55,946 nt of DNA from an uncultured Clostridia bacterium (GCA_947628655.1 CANRAS010000011.1:1-55946); one strand, 5' to 3'; shown: positions 42,353 to 50,216, counted from the first letter of the stretch. Notes: generated by a model from the letters alone, not told the origin. Program-made: numbers and translations.

Positions 42353-44281
42353 TTACTTCCTCTTTTTAGCCGATACAATTACGACCGCTCCTGCGAGAAT
42401 TACGGGAACAAGTCCAACCGCAACGCCCGTCGGCGGGTTTGTTGTGCCTGCGGGAGTGGTTTCTGTTGTTGTCGGAGTTTCCGTGTTTTCAGCAGTTTCT
42501 TCAAGTTCTTCTGCGGTAACAACGTATGTGCTGAAATGGTCGGTTTCAAATACCAGATAGCCGTCCTCGACCTTTGCTTTCATATTCACATACTTGCCGT
42601 CCTGCAAGTGGTAAACCTTGAGAGTGTCGGCAATGTCGCGCATAGCAACAGGAACGGGTATTCTTACCGTTACCGTGTCGGTAGGCTCGTACTCAGCGCC
42701 GTTGTAGGTGAAGAAACAGTTATAAGCAACGCGGGTATCGGTAGAATTTTTATCGTCAAAGCGAACGGAGAAATGCGCCTCTTTGGGGATAACGTTCGGT
42801 TTTGCGACTACTTCAATATCCGCCGCTTTATCCTCGCTGTCGTCTTTAAATGTGCTTTCCGTGTCGGTGGTTGTGGTTGAACCGCTTGAACTGCTAGAAC
42901 TGCCGGAACTGCTGGAGGATTTGCCGTTGAATGTATAGCCGTTTTCTTTCGCAAATGTTTCAGCATAAGAGCCTGCAACGCCGTTGATGTTCTTCAGCAG
43001 GGAATTCTCAAACGCCTGCTTATCAATAACAGTTACACTTTCGGGAATAGTTATATCGGTGAGCGCGGTATATTGGAATGCCCACTGTCCAATCTCGGTG
43101 AGAGTTTCGGGGAGAGTTGCCTTATTCAGCTTTGTGCAAAGCGCAAAAGCGTCTTTCGGCAATTTTGTGATAGTGTTGGGGATAGTTACGGAAGTTATCT
43201 GATTACAGCCTTGGAACGCGCCTTGCTGAATTTCCGTTACCCCGTCCGCGAATTTTATTTCGGTTTTTCCCGCGGGGCAAGCAACAAGTTTCTTGCCGTC
43301 CTTGGTGTACAAAACTCCGTCAACCGACTTGAAGTTTTTGCTGTCGGGGCTAACGTTTATTTCTGTCATAGAAGATGTTTTGTCAAAGCCTACATCACGT
43401 TTACTAGTGAGCGCAAAAGGATATTCGCCTACTGTTTCAACGCTTGCGGGGATAGTTACGGATTTAAGGTCAAGACAATCTTGGAACGCTCCACGCCCGA
43501 TTTCTTTCAGTCCTTCGGGAAGTTCAATATCCGTCAGCGCATATTGTTGTGCAAACGCATAGTCGCCCAAAATTTTCAGCTTTGAACCCTTGGCAAATTT
43601 TACGGAAGTCAAAGAATATGTATCTGTGAAATCCCTGCCGATAGTTCCGGTTTCCTCGTCAACCTCTCCACCGCCAACAAGTTTTTGATCACTATTGTTG
43701 AATGCGCCGTAAGCGATAGTTTCAACGCTTGCGGGGATAGTAATTGATTTCAAAGAACGGCAGTCCTGAAAAGCCCACTGGTCTATAAGTTTAAGCTGTG
43801 AGTTCGCGCCGAAATTAACTTCTTCAAGCAAAAGATCACCGAGAAACGCACTTTGATTTATTGTTGTAACAGTATCGGGAACAGTTATGGAAGAAAATCC
43901 GCCCAACCTTGTTTCGTCTATTTCCGTAACAGTATACTTGCCGATTTTATCGGGAATTGTTATTTTGCACCCCTCATGAGCATATTCAGTTGCTATGCAC
44001 CCTGTTGAAATGCCGATTGTGTTGTCGCTCAACAATTTACATACATACCATGCGTTGTTGCTATTATCCACCGCATCCATGAAATCGGTAAAAAGGTTGT
44101 CGCCGTCTAATGCACCCGTGTTAGGGTCAAATGGTGCATAAAATGTATCCCCAACCTTTAAATCTTCAATAGAAGTCGCGGGTGTCTCGTCCACGTTTGC
44201 CGCAAACGCCGCTTGCGGTACACTTGCCGTGCCGACCGTCAGCACTCCCGCCAGCAATACCGCCAAAAGTTTTTTCTTCAT
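42353..44281 (-). CDS. BspA-like leucine-rich-repeat surface protein with sortase-type signal
   Basis: Signal peptide (KKLLAVLLAGVLTVGTA, cleavage near AFA), then LRR_5 repeats of the Treponema BspA type from about residue 85 to 440 (units such as LKSITIPASVETIAYGAF). A Ser-rich hinge (about 455) and a beta domain (IEVVAKPNVIPKEAHFSVRF ... DHFSTYVVTAEE) follow. The C-terminus is NPPTG, a hydrophobic helix and KKRK, an NPxTG-type cell-wall sorting signal. ATG 44281 has GGAGG. Likely displayed on the cell wall and adhesive. It is preceded by a 240-nt leader with an attenuator-like hairpin. 642 aa. Confidence 0.92.
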   Translation of the reverse strand: MKKKLLAVLLAGVLTVGTASVPQAAFAANVDETPATSIEDLKVGDTFYAPFDPNTGALDGDNLFTDFMDAVDNSNNAWYVCKLLSDNTIGISTGCIATEYAHEGCKITIPDKIGKYTVTEIDETRLGGFSSITVPDTVTTINQSAFLGDLLLEEVNFGANSQLKLIDQWAFQDCRSLKSITIPASVETIAYGAFNNSDQKLVGGGEVDEETGTIGRDFTDTYSLTSVKFAKGSKLKILGDYAFAQQYALTDIELPEGLKEIGRGAFQDCLDLKSVTIPASVETVGEYPFALTSKRDVGFDKTSSMTEINVSPDSKNFKSVDGVLYTKDGKKLVACPAGKTEIKFADGVTEIQQGAFQGCNQITSVTIPNTITKLPKDAFALCTKLNKATLPETLTEIGQWAFQYTALTDITIPESVTVIDKQAFENSLLKNINGVAGSYAETFAKENGYTFNGKSSSSSGSSSSSSGSTTTTDTESTFKDDSEDKAADIEVVAKPNVIPKEAHFSVRFDDKNSTDTRVAYNCFFTYNGAEYEPTDTVTVRIPVPVAMRDIADTLKVYHLQDGKYVNMKAKVEDGYLVFETDHFSTYVVTAEELEETAENTETPTTTETTPAGTTNPPTGVAVGLVPVILAGAVVIVSAKKRK

Positions 44282-44339
44282 GTTTTGATACCTCCATATC
44301 TTTTGCGGAATGTCGTAATATAGTACCGCGCACATTTTC

Positions 44340-44371
44340 CCGCAAAATAAAAAAAGTGCGCAGATGAAACC
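44340..44371 (-). terminator. attenuator-like hairpin in LRR-protein leader
   Basis: Minus strand GTGCG / CGCAC stem with a 12-nt loop, followed by TTTTTTT. It lies between promoter and start codon, so it could end transcripts early. Confidence 0.5.
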
Positions 44372-44424
44372 ACGCACCGAAAAATGCATAGCTCCCAATT
44401 GCTGCGACACAACTCCCGTTATTA

Positions 44425-44490
44425 CCTTTAGTGAAAGTATACACGAAAACAGAGCATGCACTTTTACCATATAGGCAAAGGTGTATACTT
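44425..44490 (-). promoter_or_regulatory. long inverted repeat in the same leader
   Basis: TGAAAGTATACAC and its exact reverse complement GTGTATACTTTCA are separated by about 37 nt near the 5' end of the transcript. This would form a strong stem with a large structured loop, a candidate ligand or protein sensor upstream of the attenuator. Confidence 0.5.
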
Positions 44491-44527
44491 TCATCATAGT
44501 AATATTCGGTTGTTATGTCGCAACTTA

Positions 44528-44556
44528 ATTATACCACACCGCGCAGGGATTGTCAA
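44528..44556 (-). promoter_or_regulatory. consensus promoter of LRR surface protein
   Basis: Minus strand TTGACA (44556-44551), 17-bp spacer, TATAAT (44533-44528), giving a leader of about 240 nt. Confidence 0.85.
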
Positions 44557-44594
44557 GTAGTTTTTACAAAACGCGCCAAAATGCAAAATCCCCC

Positions 44595-44623
44595 TTGAAA
44601 AAACCGCCGTAATGTGCTATAAT
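44595..44623 (+). promoter_or_regulatory. promoter for the 193-aa unknown protein
   Basis: TTGAAA (44595-44600), 17-bp spacer, TATAAT (44618-44623) with extended TGC. The leader to the start codon (about 135 nt) is made of repeat-element sequence. Confidence 0.75.
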
Positions 44624-44626
44624 ATA

Positions 44627-44751
44627 GTTGTTTAGAGAATAGAGATTAGTTTTGACCGCAAGCGTAAACGTTTTAATTCAAAGACAATCTTTATTGTCCG
44701 CGGAGCGGACACCAAAACTAATTACTAGCTACTATTCTCTAGCAACTAAAG
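44627..44751. repeat. composite heptamer / AGACAATCT element
   Basis: TTTAGAGAATAGAGATTAG on the left mirrors the right-hand array ACTAATT, ACTAGCT, ACTATTC, TCTAGCA, ACTAAAG (44717-44751). Inside are AGACAATCT (44682-44690) and hairpin GTCCGC-GGA-GCGGAC. The last unit merges into the GGAGG ribosome binding site of the next gene. Confidence 0.75.
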
Positions 44752-44764
44752 GAGGCGCAACACT

Positions 44765-45346
44765 ATGAACATAAAAATCAACCCCGCTGCGTCCAATACC
44801 CCTGCGGAAAGCGCGTTCGCGCCCTCGGACGACGAGTTCAGGCAGGCTTTGGAAAGCGCGTCTGAGGTTTCCGCTTATGAAAAACTTTCCTCGAATGAAA
44901 ACGCATTTGTTGCGATTTCTCCGAAATATGAAGAAAAGCTGAAACAAGACCCCGACCTCGCCGAGGAAACCGCAAAGCGTATAGAGAACCTCGCCCGCGC
45001 CTACGGCGGCGACCCAAAGGACAGTATTATCGTAATCGACCGACGGGGCGAGATGAAGTATTACTCGACGAAGAAAACCGACCGTGAAAAACGTCTTGAG
45101 GAAATAGAGGCGGAAAGCCTTAAAGAGGCGATAAAAGCGCGTTTGCGCAGGAAAGCGCGTCTGGACGCTTATTTCAAGCTGGTAGAGCGCGGAGCGATAA
45201 AGCGCAAGCTGATAGAGCAGGAAAACGCGAAACGCGCCCGCAACAAGCGTTACCGTACAAATATGGCGAAACTGAACAGCACCGCGCAAAGCCTGACGGG
45301 AGCAACCACGACTGCGGCGGATATTTTGAGTATGCTGGATTTTTAA
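44765..45346 (+). CDS. unknown soluble helical protein, 193 aa
   Basis: No recognisable domain. The N-terminal 40 residues are low complexity (PAASNTPAESAF). A middle part contains KYEEKLKQDPDLAEETAKR and a short beta hairpin IIVIDRRGEMKYY. The C-terminal half is a long Lys/Arg/Glu-rich helix with coiled-coil potential. No signal peptide. It has a good GGAGG site and its own promoter, so it is likely expressed. Related small proteins of unknown function are common in Clostridia (general impression only). Confidence 0.75.
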   Translation: MNIKINPAASNTPAESAFAPSDDEFRQALESASEVSAYEKLSSNENAFVAISPKYEEKLKQDPDLAEETAKRIENLARAYGGDPKDSIIVIDRRGEMKYYSTKKTDREKRLEEIEAESLKEAIKARLRRKARLDAYFKLVERGAIKRKLIEQENAKRARNKRYRTNMAKLNSTAQSLTGATTTAADILSMLDF

Positions 45347-45369
45347 TTAAAATAAACCCTAGTTCACTC

Positions 45370-45680
45370 TCTGCTGACGGCGGGAGCGGGAAGTGAATAA
45401 AAGAAAAATCCCCCGCGCAGGCGAGGAACACAAAGCCCACCATTCACTCCCCGCCGACGGCGGGGGAGCGAATAAAAGAAAAATCCCCCGCGCAGGCGAG
45501 GAACACAAAGCCCACCATTCACTCCCCGCCGACGGCGGGGGAGCGAATAAAAGAAAAATCCCCCGCGCAGGCGAGGAACACAAAGCCCACAATTCACTCC
45601 CCGCCGACGGCGGGGAGCGAATAAAAGAAAAATCCCCCACGCGCAGGCGAGGAACATATAAAAACCCAATTCATTCCCCG
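45370..45680. repeat. 75-bp tandem repeat, about four copies
   Basis: The unit contains CACAAAGCCCACCATTCACT, hairpin CCCCGCC-GAC-GGCGGGG and GCGCAGGCGAGGAA. CAAAG recurs at 45431, 45506 and 45581, exactly 75 bp apart. The last copy is diverged. Because 75 is a multiple of three, open frames arise on both strands and I do not take them as genes. Confidence 0.9.
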
Positions 45681-45740
45681 CCGTAGGCGGGGAATGAAAA
45701 AATGCCCCCCGCCCACGGCGGGGAACGCTGAACCCCAAGA

Positions 45741-45775
45741 ACTAACTACTAATTACTAATTACTAGCAACTAAAA
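45741..45775. repeat. heptamer array, five perfect units
   Basis: ACTAACT, ACTAATT, ACTAATT, ACTAGCA, ACTAAAA. It runs directly into GAGGTG, the ribosome binding site of the next gene. Confidence 0.8.
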
Positions 45776-45787
45776 GAGGTGAACTAT

Positions 45788-46174
45788 ATGCTTGACCTTG
45801 TATTTTTGGTATTGTTAATTTACGTTTGCTTTAAAGCCGAGCGGGGCGAGTACAAGGAAACCGCCTGCAATGTCGCGCTTGTTATCGGAATACTCGCGGG
45901 AGTAGTCGGCGCGGCGGTCGGAATAGCGCGCGGTCAGGGAACGTTTGTGTTTTTGAATATTATAGTAATGCTGATGGCGTTCGGACTGCGCTTTGCGGCG
46001 CGGCATTTGGTGAAACTTTACATAGACAGGCAAGTCGCGGAAACCGAACGATTAGAGCGCGAACAATACCTCCGTTCCCGCGGTGACGAGCATATAGTCT
46101 ACGGTGACGATACGGATTTTGACGATGAAGAACTAAGGTTTGGCAAAGGCGGGTATACTGACCCGAAACTGTAA
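45788..46174 (+). CDS. small membrane protein with acidic tail, unknown
   Basis: 128 aa with two or three membrane helices (residues about 2-16, 26-46 and 52-68) and a cytoplasmic helix rich in Glu/Arg, ending in an acidic tail (GDDTDFDDEELRF). ATG 45788 is preferred over GTG 45779, which lies inside the AGAGG site. No family recognised. It is downstream of a 75-bp tandem repeat tract and a heptamer array. Confidence 0.7.
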   Translation: MLDLVFLVLLIYVCFKAERGEYKETACNVALVIGILAGVVGAAVGIARGQGTFVFLNIIVMLMAFGLRFAARHLVKLYIDRQVAETERLEREQYLRSRGDEHIVYGDDTDFDDEELRFGKGGYTDPKL

Positions 46175-46197
46175 AAAATCTATACCGCAGGCAAAAT

Positions 46198-46330
46198 AAC
46201 ATAAACGTACTCCCCGCCGTCAACAGTTTATAGTGATAAGTTTAAAGTGAATAGCACAAACGCGCTCCCCGCCGTAGGCGGGGAGCGACTATAACAATAA
46301 AAAGTTCCCCCGCAAACGGCGGGGGATTTT
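46198..46330. repeat. heptamer-like array and GC hairpins
   Basis: AGTTTAT, AGTGATA, AGTTTAA, AGTGAAT (about 46225-46252) keep AGT every seven bases. They are followed by hairpins GCTCCCCGCC-GTA-GGCGGGGAGC and CCCCCGC-AAAC-GGCGGGGG. Confidence 0.6.
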
Positions 46331-46366
46331 GTGCATTAGAGCATTTCGCGCCGTCGGCGGGGGTTA

Positions 46367-46540
46367 GCCCGCGTTTTGCGCGTAGCGCAAAACAACGGCG
46401 CGACAGCGCCGTTAATTCGCCGTCAGGCGAATTGCGGGCGGTCGGGCAAAGGCGCGGTACGGGCGGTAAGGGCGCGTTAATACGCTTGACGGCAAGCTAA
46501 CGCGGGATAAGGGCAAGGGGCGCTTGAATTGAGCCACGCC
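46367..46540. repeat. cloverleaf repeat, copy 2
   Basis: Same stems as copy 1, with loop changes only (GTA for AAA in hairpin 1, GTCA for GTA in hairpin 3). Outer stem at 46367-46372 / 46434-46439; tail conserved to GAATTGAGCCACGCC. Confidence 0.85.
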
Positions 46541-46575
46541 GAACCTCACCGCGTTGGCGGGGCGTATTGACCCGC

Positions 46576-46640
46576 AGACAATCTTTCCGCGCCCGCAGGG
46601 CGTTCCAAAACTAGCTACTAACAACTATTCTCTAGCTACC
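46576..46640. repeat. AGACAATCT motif plus heptamer array at leuA 3' end
   Basis: AGACAATCT (46576-46584), hairpin GCGCCCGCAGGGCGT-like, then ACTAGCT, ACTAACA, ACTATTC, TCTAGCT (46610-46637), ten bases before the leuA stop. Confidence 0.7.
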
Positions 46641-46650
46641 AGCCGTTCCC

Positions 46651-48312
46651 TCAAATCAAATTCGAATTATTAATCGCCGACACCAATGCTTTCACCGACG
46701 CTACGACAATATCCGTATCAATCCCCACTCCCCACGATATTTTGCCGTCGGGAGCGGTAATGCCGACGTAGCCTACCGCCTTTGATTTCGAGGTCTGCTC
46801 TATCGCGTGTTCGGCGTAGGTCGCTATTGTGTAGTCAAGCCCCAAGCCGTCTTTCAAGGCGTTGGACACGGAGTCCAAGCGCCCGTTGCCCTCGCCCACA
46901 AGACGGCGCACTTCGCCGTTTATCTTCGCGGTAACTTCCGACGCTATGTGTTCGCCTTGCTTGTAGTGCGCCTCCAGCACTTCAAGTTTCGTTTTCTTGT
47001 TTACATAAGTATTCTCAAAAATTTCATACACTTCGGCAGGCTTTAGTTCCTTGTGAGCGCGGTCGGATACGCCCTTTACCGTGTAGCCGAAGTGTTCGCG
47101 CATTTTCGGCGGCATAACAATACCGAAATTCTGCTCCATAAGATAGCCTATACCGCCCTTGCCCGATTGTGAATTTATGCGGATAACATCGCCCTCGTAC
47201 TCCCTGCCGACATCGTGCGGGTCAATCGGAATATACGGCACATTCCAATGGTCGGGGTCGTTTTCCTCGCGGTAGTGCATACCCTTTGCAATAGCGTCCT
47301 GATGACTTCCCGAAAACGCCGCGTACACGAGCTGTCCGCTGTACGGAGAACGCGCGTTTACTTTCATTCTTGTCAAACGCTCGTAAACATCGACAAGTTT
47401 CGGCAGGTCGGTAAAGTCGAGGTTCGGTTCTACTCCGTGAGTATACATATTAAGCGCCAACGTGATTATGTCAACGTTGCCTGTTCTTTCGCCGTTTCCG
47501 AACAGCGTACCCTCAACTCTGTCCGCGCCCGCAAGCAGCCCAAGTTCCGTATCGGCTACGGCACAGCCCCTGTCATTGTGCGGGTGAAGTGAAACGATAA
47601 TGTTTTCACGGTCGTGCAGTTCCTTGCACATATATTCGATTTGCGACGCGTAAACGTGCGACATACTCTCCGCGACCGTCACGGGCAGATTGATTATGAC
47701 CTTGTTGTCGGCGTCAGGTTTCCAGATGTCGATAACGGCGTTGCAGATTTCGGCGGCAAATTCGGGTTCTGTTCCCGTAAAACTTTCGGGGGAGTACTCA
47801 AAGCGGAAATTGCCGTTTGTTTTCGCTTTAAATTCGTTCATCAGCTTTGCGCCGCTTGTTGCTATCCCGATAATTTCGTCCTTGCTTTTTTTAAACACCT
47901 GTTCCCGCTGAGCGACAGACGTTGAATTGTACAGGTGAACGATAGCGTTCTTGCACCCGTCGAGCGCCTCAAACGTCTTTTTGATGATATGTTCACGGCT
48001 TTGTGTAAGCACTTGAACAGTCACGTCGTCGGGTATCAAATCCCGCTCAATCAGCGCACGGCAGAACTCGTATTCCGTATCCGACGCCGCGGGAAACCCT
48101 ATTTCAATCTCCTTAAATCCAACCGCGACAAGATACTTCCAGAATTCGAGCTTTTCTTCCAAATTCATCGGAATAATCAGCGCCTGATTACCGTCGCGCA
48201 AGTCAACCGAACACCAAACAGGCGGTTTTTCGATATACTCGCGCTTTGTCCATTCCAGACACGGATACGGCGGCATAAAATAGCGCCTTTGGTATTTAGA
48301 TGCGTACTTCAT
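46651..48312 (-). CDS. leuA: 2-isopropylmalate synthase (long LeuA2-type)
   Basis: First committed enzyme of leucine synthesis, condensing 2-oxoisovalerate with acetyl-CoA. The TIM barrel begins VWCSVDLRDGNQALI (metal-binding RDGNQ), with SLHPHNDRGCAVAD for the metal His pair and LFGNGERTGNVDI (GxGERxG). A C-terminal regulatory domain (about 430-553) mediates leucine feedback in this class. 553 aa, as in the actinobacterial-type enzyme. AAGGAG precedes the ATG and is contiguous with a heptamer array. A T-box leader lies about 300 bp upstream. Confidence 0.95.
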   Translation of the reverse strand: MKYASKYQRRYFMPPYPCLEWTKREYIEKPPVWCSVDLRDGNQALIIPMNLEEKLEFWKYLVAVGFKEIEIGFPAASDTEYEFCRALIERDLIPDDVTVQVLTQSREHIIKKTFEALDGCKNAIVHLYNSTSVAQREQVFKKSKDEIIGIATSGAKLMNEFKAKTNGNFRFEYSPESFTGTEPEFAAEICNAVIDIWKPDADNKVIINLPVTVAESMSHVYASQIEYMCKELHDRENIIVSLHPHNDRGCAVADTELGLLAGADRVEGTLFGNGERTGNVDIITLALNMYTHGVEPNLDFTDLPKLVDVYERLTRMKVNARSPYSGQLVYAAFSGSHQDAIAKGMHYREENDPDHWNVPYIPIDPHDVGREYEGDVIRINSQSGKGGIGYLMEQNFGIVMPPKMREHFGYTVKGVSDRAHKELKPAEVYEIFENTYVNKKTKLEVLEAHYKQGEHIASEVTAKINGEVRRLVGEGNGRLDSVSNALKDGLGLDYTIATYAEHAIEQTSKSKAVGYVGITAPDGKISWGVGIDTDIVVASVKALVSAINNSNLI

Positions 48313-48326
48313 AATGTTAAATCTCC

Positions 48327-48361
48327 TTTTAGTTTTTAGTTTATAGTTATTAGCGAATAGT
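48327..48361. repeat. heptamer array before leuA, reverse orientation
   Basis: TTTTAGT, TTTTAGT, TTATAGT, TATTAGC, GAATAGT on the plus strand. On the leuA strand the last unit flows into AAGGAG. Confidence 0.75.
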
Positions 48362-48566
48362 TATAAAACCATACGCGAATTTTGCGGGTCGTGCAGTAAC
48401 ACAAATATTTGTCGCCCGTTTCCCCGCCGACGGCGGGGAAATGGGGGAACATCGCCGTTTAGTTTTAGCCGTTAGCGAATAGTTATAAAACCATACGCGA
48501 ATTTTGCGGTCGTGCAGTAACACAAATATTTGTCGCCCATTTCCCCGCCGTAGGCGGGGAATGGGG
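48347..48566. repeat. two direct repeats of ~105 bp between T-box and leuA
   Basis: GCGAATAGTTATAAAACCAT through hairpin TTTCCCCGCC / GGCGGGGAAA occurs at about 48352-48447 and again at about 48474-48566. They would be inside the leuA message. Confidence 0.75.
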
Positions 48567-48615
48567 AAATATATCCCTATCTGCTTTAAATACGCAAACC
48601 CCTTGAACACAAGCA

Positions 48616-48912
48616 ACAAAAAAATTCCCGCCCGCATTTGGGGACGAGAACAAGCCCGTGTTACCACTCCAATTCGCGAACGCCTTACGGCAATTCGCCT
48701 CACAGCGCCAAACAGCGCGTTCCCTTTAACGGGAGAACCCGTAACGGACTAATCGCGCCGTCGCCGTTTAAACACCGCGAACGCTTTCGCCCGTTCTGCT
48801 CGGGGGCGAGTTATCTCCCTGCCCGCTGCCGTCTTGCACCGTCCGACGGCTCTCTGAAAAAGCAAAGCAAGGTCTTGTTCCCCTTCAACGCATTTAAGAT
48901 ATTCTTTTACTG
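48616..48912 (-). promoter_or_regulatory. T-box riboswitch upstream of leuA
   Basis: On the minus strand: a stem I region with CAGAGAGCC and ACTCGCCCCCGAGC, the T-box sequence GAGTGGTAACACGG (about 48657-48670), then a competing terminator stem (TTCTCGTCCC / GGGCGGGAA) followed by TTTTTTT (48616-48651). T-boxes sense uncharged tRNA and let transcription continue. The specifier is probably in AGATAACTCG; I cannot fix which triplet is read without folding. Confidence 0.9.
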
Positions 48913-48917
48913 CTATT

Positions 48918-48946
48918 ATTATACTACTTTTTTCCGCGTTTGTCAA
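48918..48946 (-). promoter_or_regulatory. consensus promoter of leuA T-box transcript
   Basis: Minus strand TTGACA (48946-48941), 17-bp spacer, TATAAT (48923-48918). Confidence 0.88.
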
Positions 48947-49025
48947 GTAGAATTTTTCACGGAAAAACGCGGGGAGTAATGCGCAGTTATTCTGTTCAAA
49001 ATCGCCTATATTGTTGTTAAAGCGC

Positions 49026-49054
49026 TTAACAAAGTCAATATAACGTGCTATAAT
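49026..49054 (+). promoter_or_regulatory. promoter with no downstream ORF
   Basis: TTAACA (49026-49031), 17-bp spacer, TATAAT (49049-49054) with extended TGC. It points into a stretch without protein-coding capacity. Confidence 0.7.
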
Positions 49055-49060
49055 GGTGCT

Positions 49061-49225
49061 GTCAGCAACAATATTCTGATATGTATTCCATAACCTATGG
49101 GACGATAGACGGAAAGAACGTTATTTCTTTTGTGAGTTTTATAAGGAAAGCACATTTTAGCGATGCTGTGCAAAGCACGGCGAGCATAGGTAACACTAGC
49201 CGAGAAGAGCAACCCCGCATTGGTT
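49061..49225 (+). ncRNA. candidate structured RNA of unknown family
   Basis: Follows a near-consensus promoter and has no ORF. Local stems include CCATAACCTATGG, GGAAAGAACGTTATTTCTTT-type pairing and GTGCAAAGCAC. CCTATG near 49096 can pair with CATAGG near 49186 to close a long structure. Composition is unlike the flanking repeats. A 6S-type or other housekeeping RNA is possible; I cannot assign it. The 3' end is arbitrary. Confidence 0.4.
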
Positions 49226-49298
49226 TGCGCTTACGGAGGCTAGAAACAAGAGGCTAGAAGCCGGAAAATGCAAGGCGAAAACCTCTCGCCTTACAGCA

Positions 49299-49333
49299 AT
49301 CTAACTTCTTACCTCTAACTTCTTACTTCTAAC
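49299..49333. repeat. heptamer array, five perfect units
   Basis: ATCTAAC, TTCTTAC, CTCTAAC, TTCTTAC, TTCTAAC between the candidate RNA and the tRNA terminator. Confidence 0.8.
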
Positions 49334-49344
49334 AGCCGATTGCG

Positions 49345-49387
49345 CCATACAAAATTCCCCCTGCAAAGCAGGGGGAATTTTGTATGG
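49345..49387 (-). terminator. 20-bp hairpin terminating the tRNA operon
   Basis: Perfect 20-bp stem with loop AAA and an AATTTTG tail on the minus strand. The stem includes the encoded CCA of tRNA-Gln. Confidence 0.8.
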
Positions 49388-49460
49388 TTGGGATGGTTGG
49401 ACTCGAACCAACGGAATGACAGAGTCAAAGTCTGTTGCCTTACCACTTGGCTACATCCCA
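49385..49460 (-). tRNA. tRNA-Gln (anticodon TTG)
   Basis: Acceptor TGGGATG / CATCCCA, T-arm GTTGG-TTCGAGT-CCAAC, anticodon loop CTTTGAC closed by ACAGA/TCTGT, encoded CCA. Confidence 0.95.
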
Positions 49461-49550
49461 ATATATCAGCCGAAGTAATGTTCACGGGGACATTCGGCGT
49501 TCATTTAAATATAATCGGGCAAAGGCACAAAGCCAATGCCCGAAAATTTA

Positions 49551-49628
49551 TGGGGTGGGGAGTGGGAATCGAACCCACGGTCTCCGGGACCACAATCCGG
49601 CGCTTTAACCAACTAAGCTATACCCACC
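49551..49628 (-). tRNA. tRNA-His (anticodon GTG)
   Basis: Extra 5' G opposite C73 as expected for His, T-arm GTGGG-TTCGATT-CCCAC, anticodon loop TTGTGGT, encoded CCA. The anticodon stem has one A-C mismatch and the acceptor one T-C mismatch. Confidence 0.93.
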
Positions 49629-49638
49629 GTAACCCAAA

Positions 49639-49715
<77 letters not shown>

Positions 49716-49825
49716 ATACTAGTATCAAACGAAGTTTGATACGGACATTAAAGCCGTAAGGTGAACCCGCAGTCCCCGAATAGGGGAGCGGCGCACAATT
49801 AAAGAAACCCGCCGTTATAGCGGAA

Positions 49826-49899
<74 letters not shown>

Positions 49900-49914
49900 A
49901 TTAAATACTTATAT

Positions 49915-49943
49915 ATTATACCACATTGCCCTTGCTTTGTCAA
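49915..49943 (-). promoter_or_regulatory. consensus promoter of tRNA operon
   Basis: Minus strand TTGACA (49943-49938), 17-bp spacer, TATAAT (49920-49915), about 16 bp before tRNA-Gly. Confidence 0.9.
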
Positions 49944-49949
49944 GGGGTT

Positions 49950-50150
49950 TTTCCTATTTTTTTGAATTTCGAGAGTAAAAAGCCCCGAAAGCGTGTTGTG
50001 CGCTGTCGAGGACGGCTTGTTACTCGCTTGTCGCTGTTTCTTCGGGAGTGCTTTTTAGATTAACTTCAAACTCGTCTTGCATTATTTTTATGGCGCAAAT
50101 GCACCGACTTTGCGCCCAATATCACGCGTTTAACTGTAAATTGCCAAACG
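49950..50150. other. non-coding spacer, nothing recognised
   Basis: Between the tRNA promoter and the next promoter. No gene, repeat module or RNA motif that I recognise. Confidence 0.4.
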
Positions 50151-50151
50151 C

Positions 50152-50180
50152 TTGACATTGCGCTGTTCAAGTGGTATAAT
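50152..50180 (+). promoter_or_regulatory. consensus promoter for 190-aa unknown protein
   Basis: TTGACA (50152-50157), 17-bp spacer, TATAAT (50175-50180). Confidence 0.88.
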
Positions 50181-50216
50181 TAAAACAAGAATTACACAAA
50201 CCGCAGGAGGCGTGCT

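Noticed and set aside
45370-45680. Possible CRISPR array
   Set aside because: Units are contiguous 75-bp copies with no unique spacers, and no cas gene is present. The heptamer arrays were rejected as CRISPR for the same reason.
45364-45738. Open frames on both strands encoding 25-aa peptide repeats
   Set aside because: They follow from a 75-bp tandem DNA repeat whose length is a multiple of three. There is no ribosome binding site and the unit is a GC hairpin.
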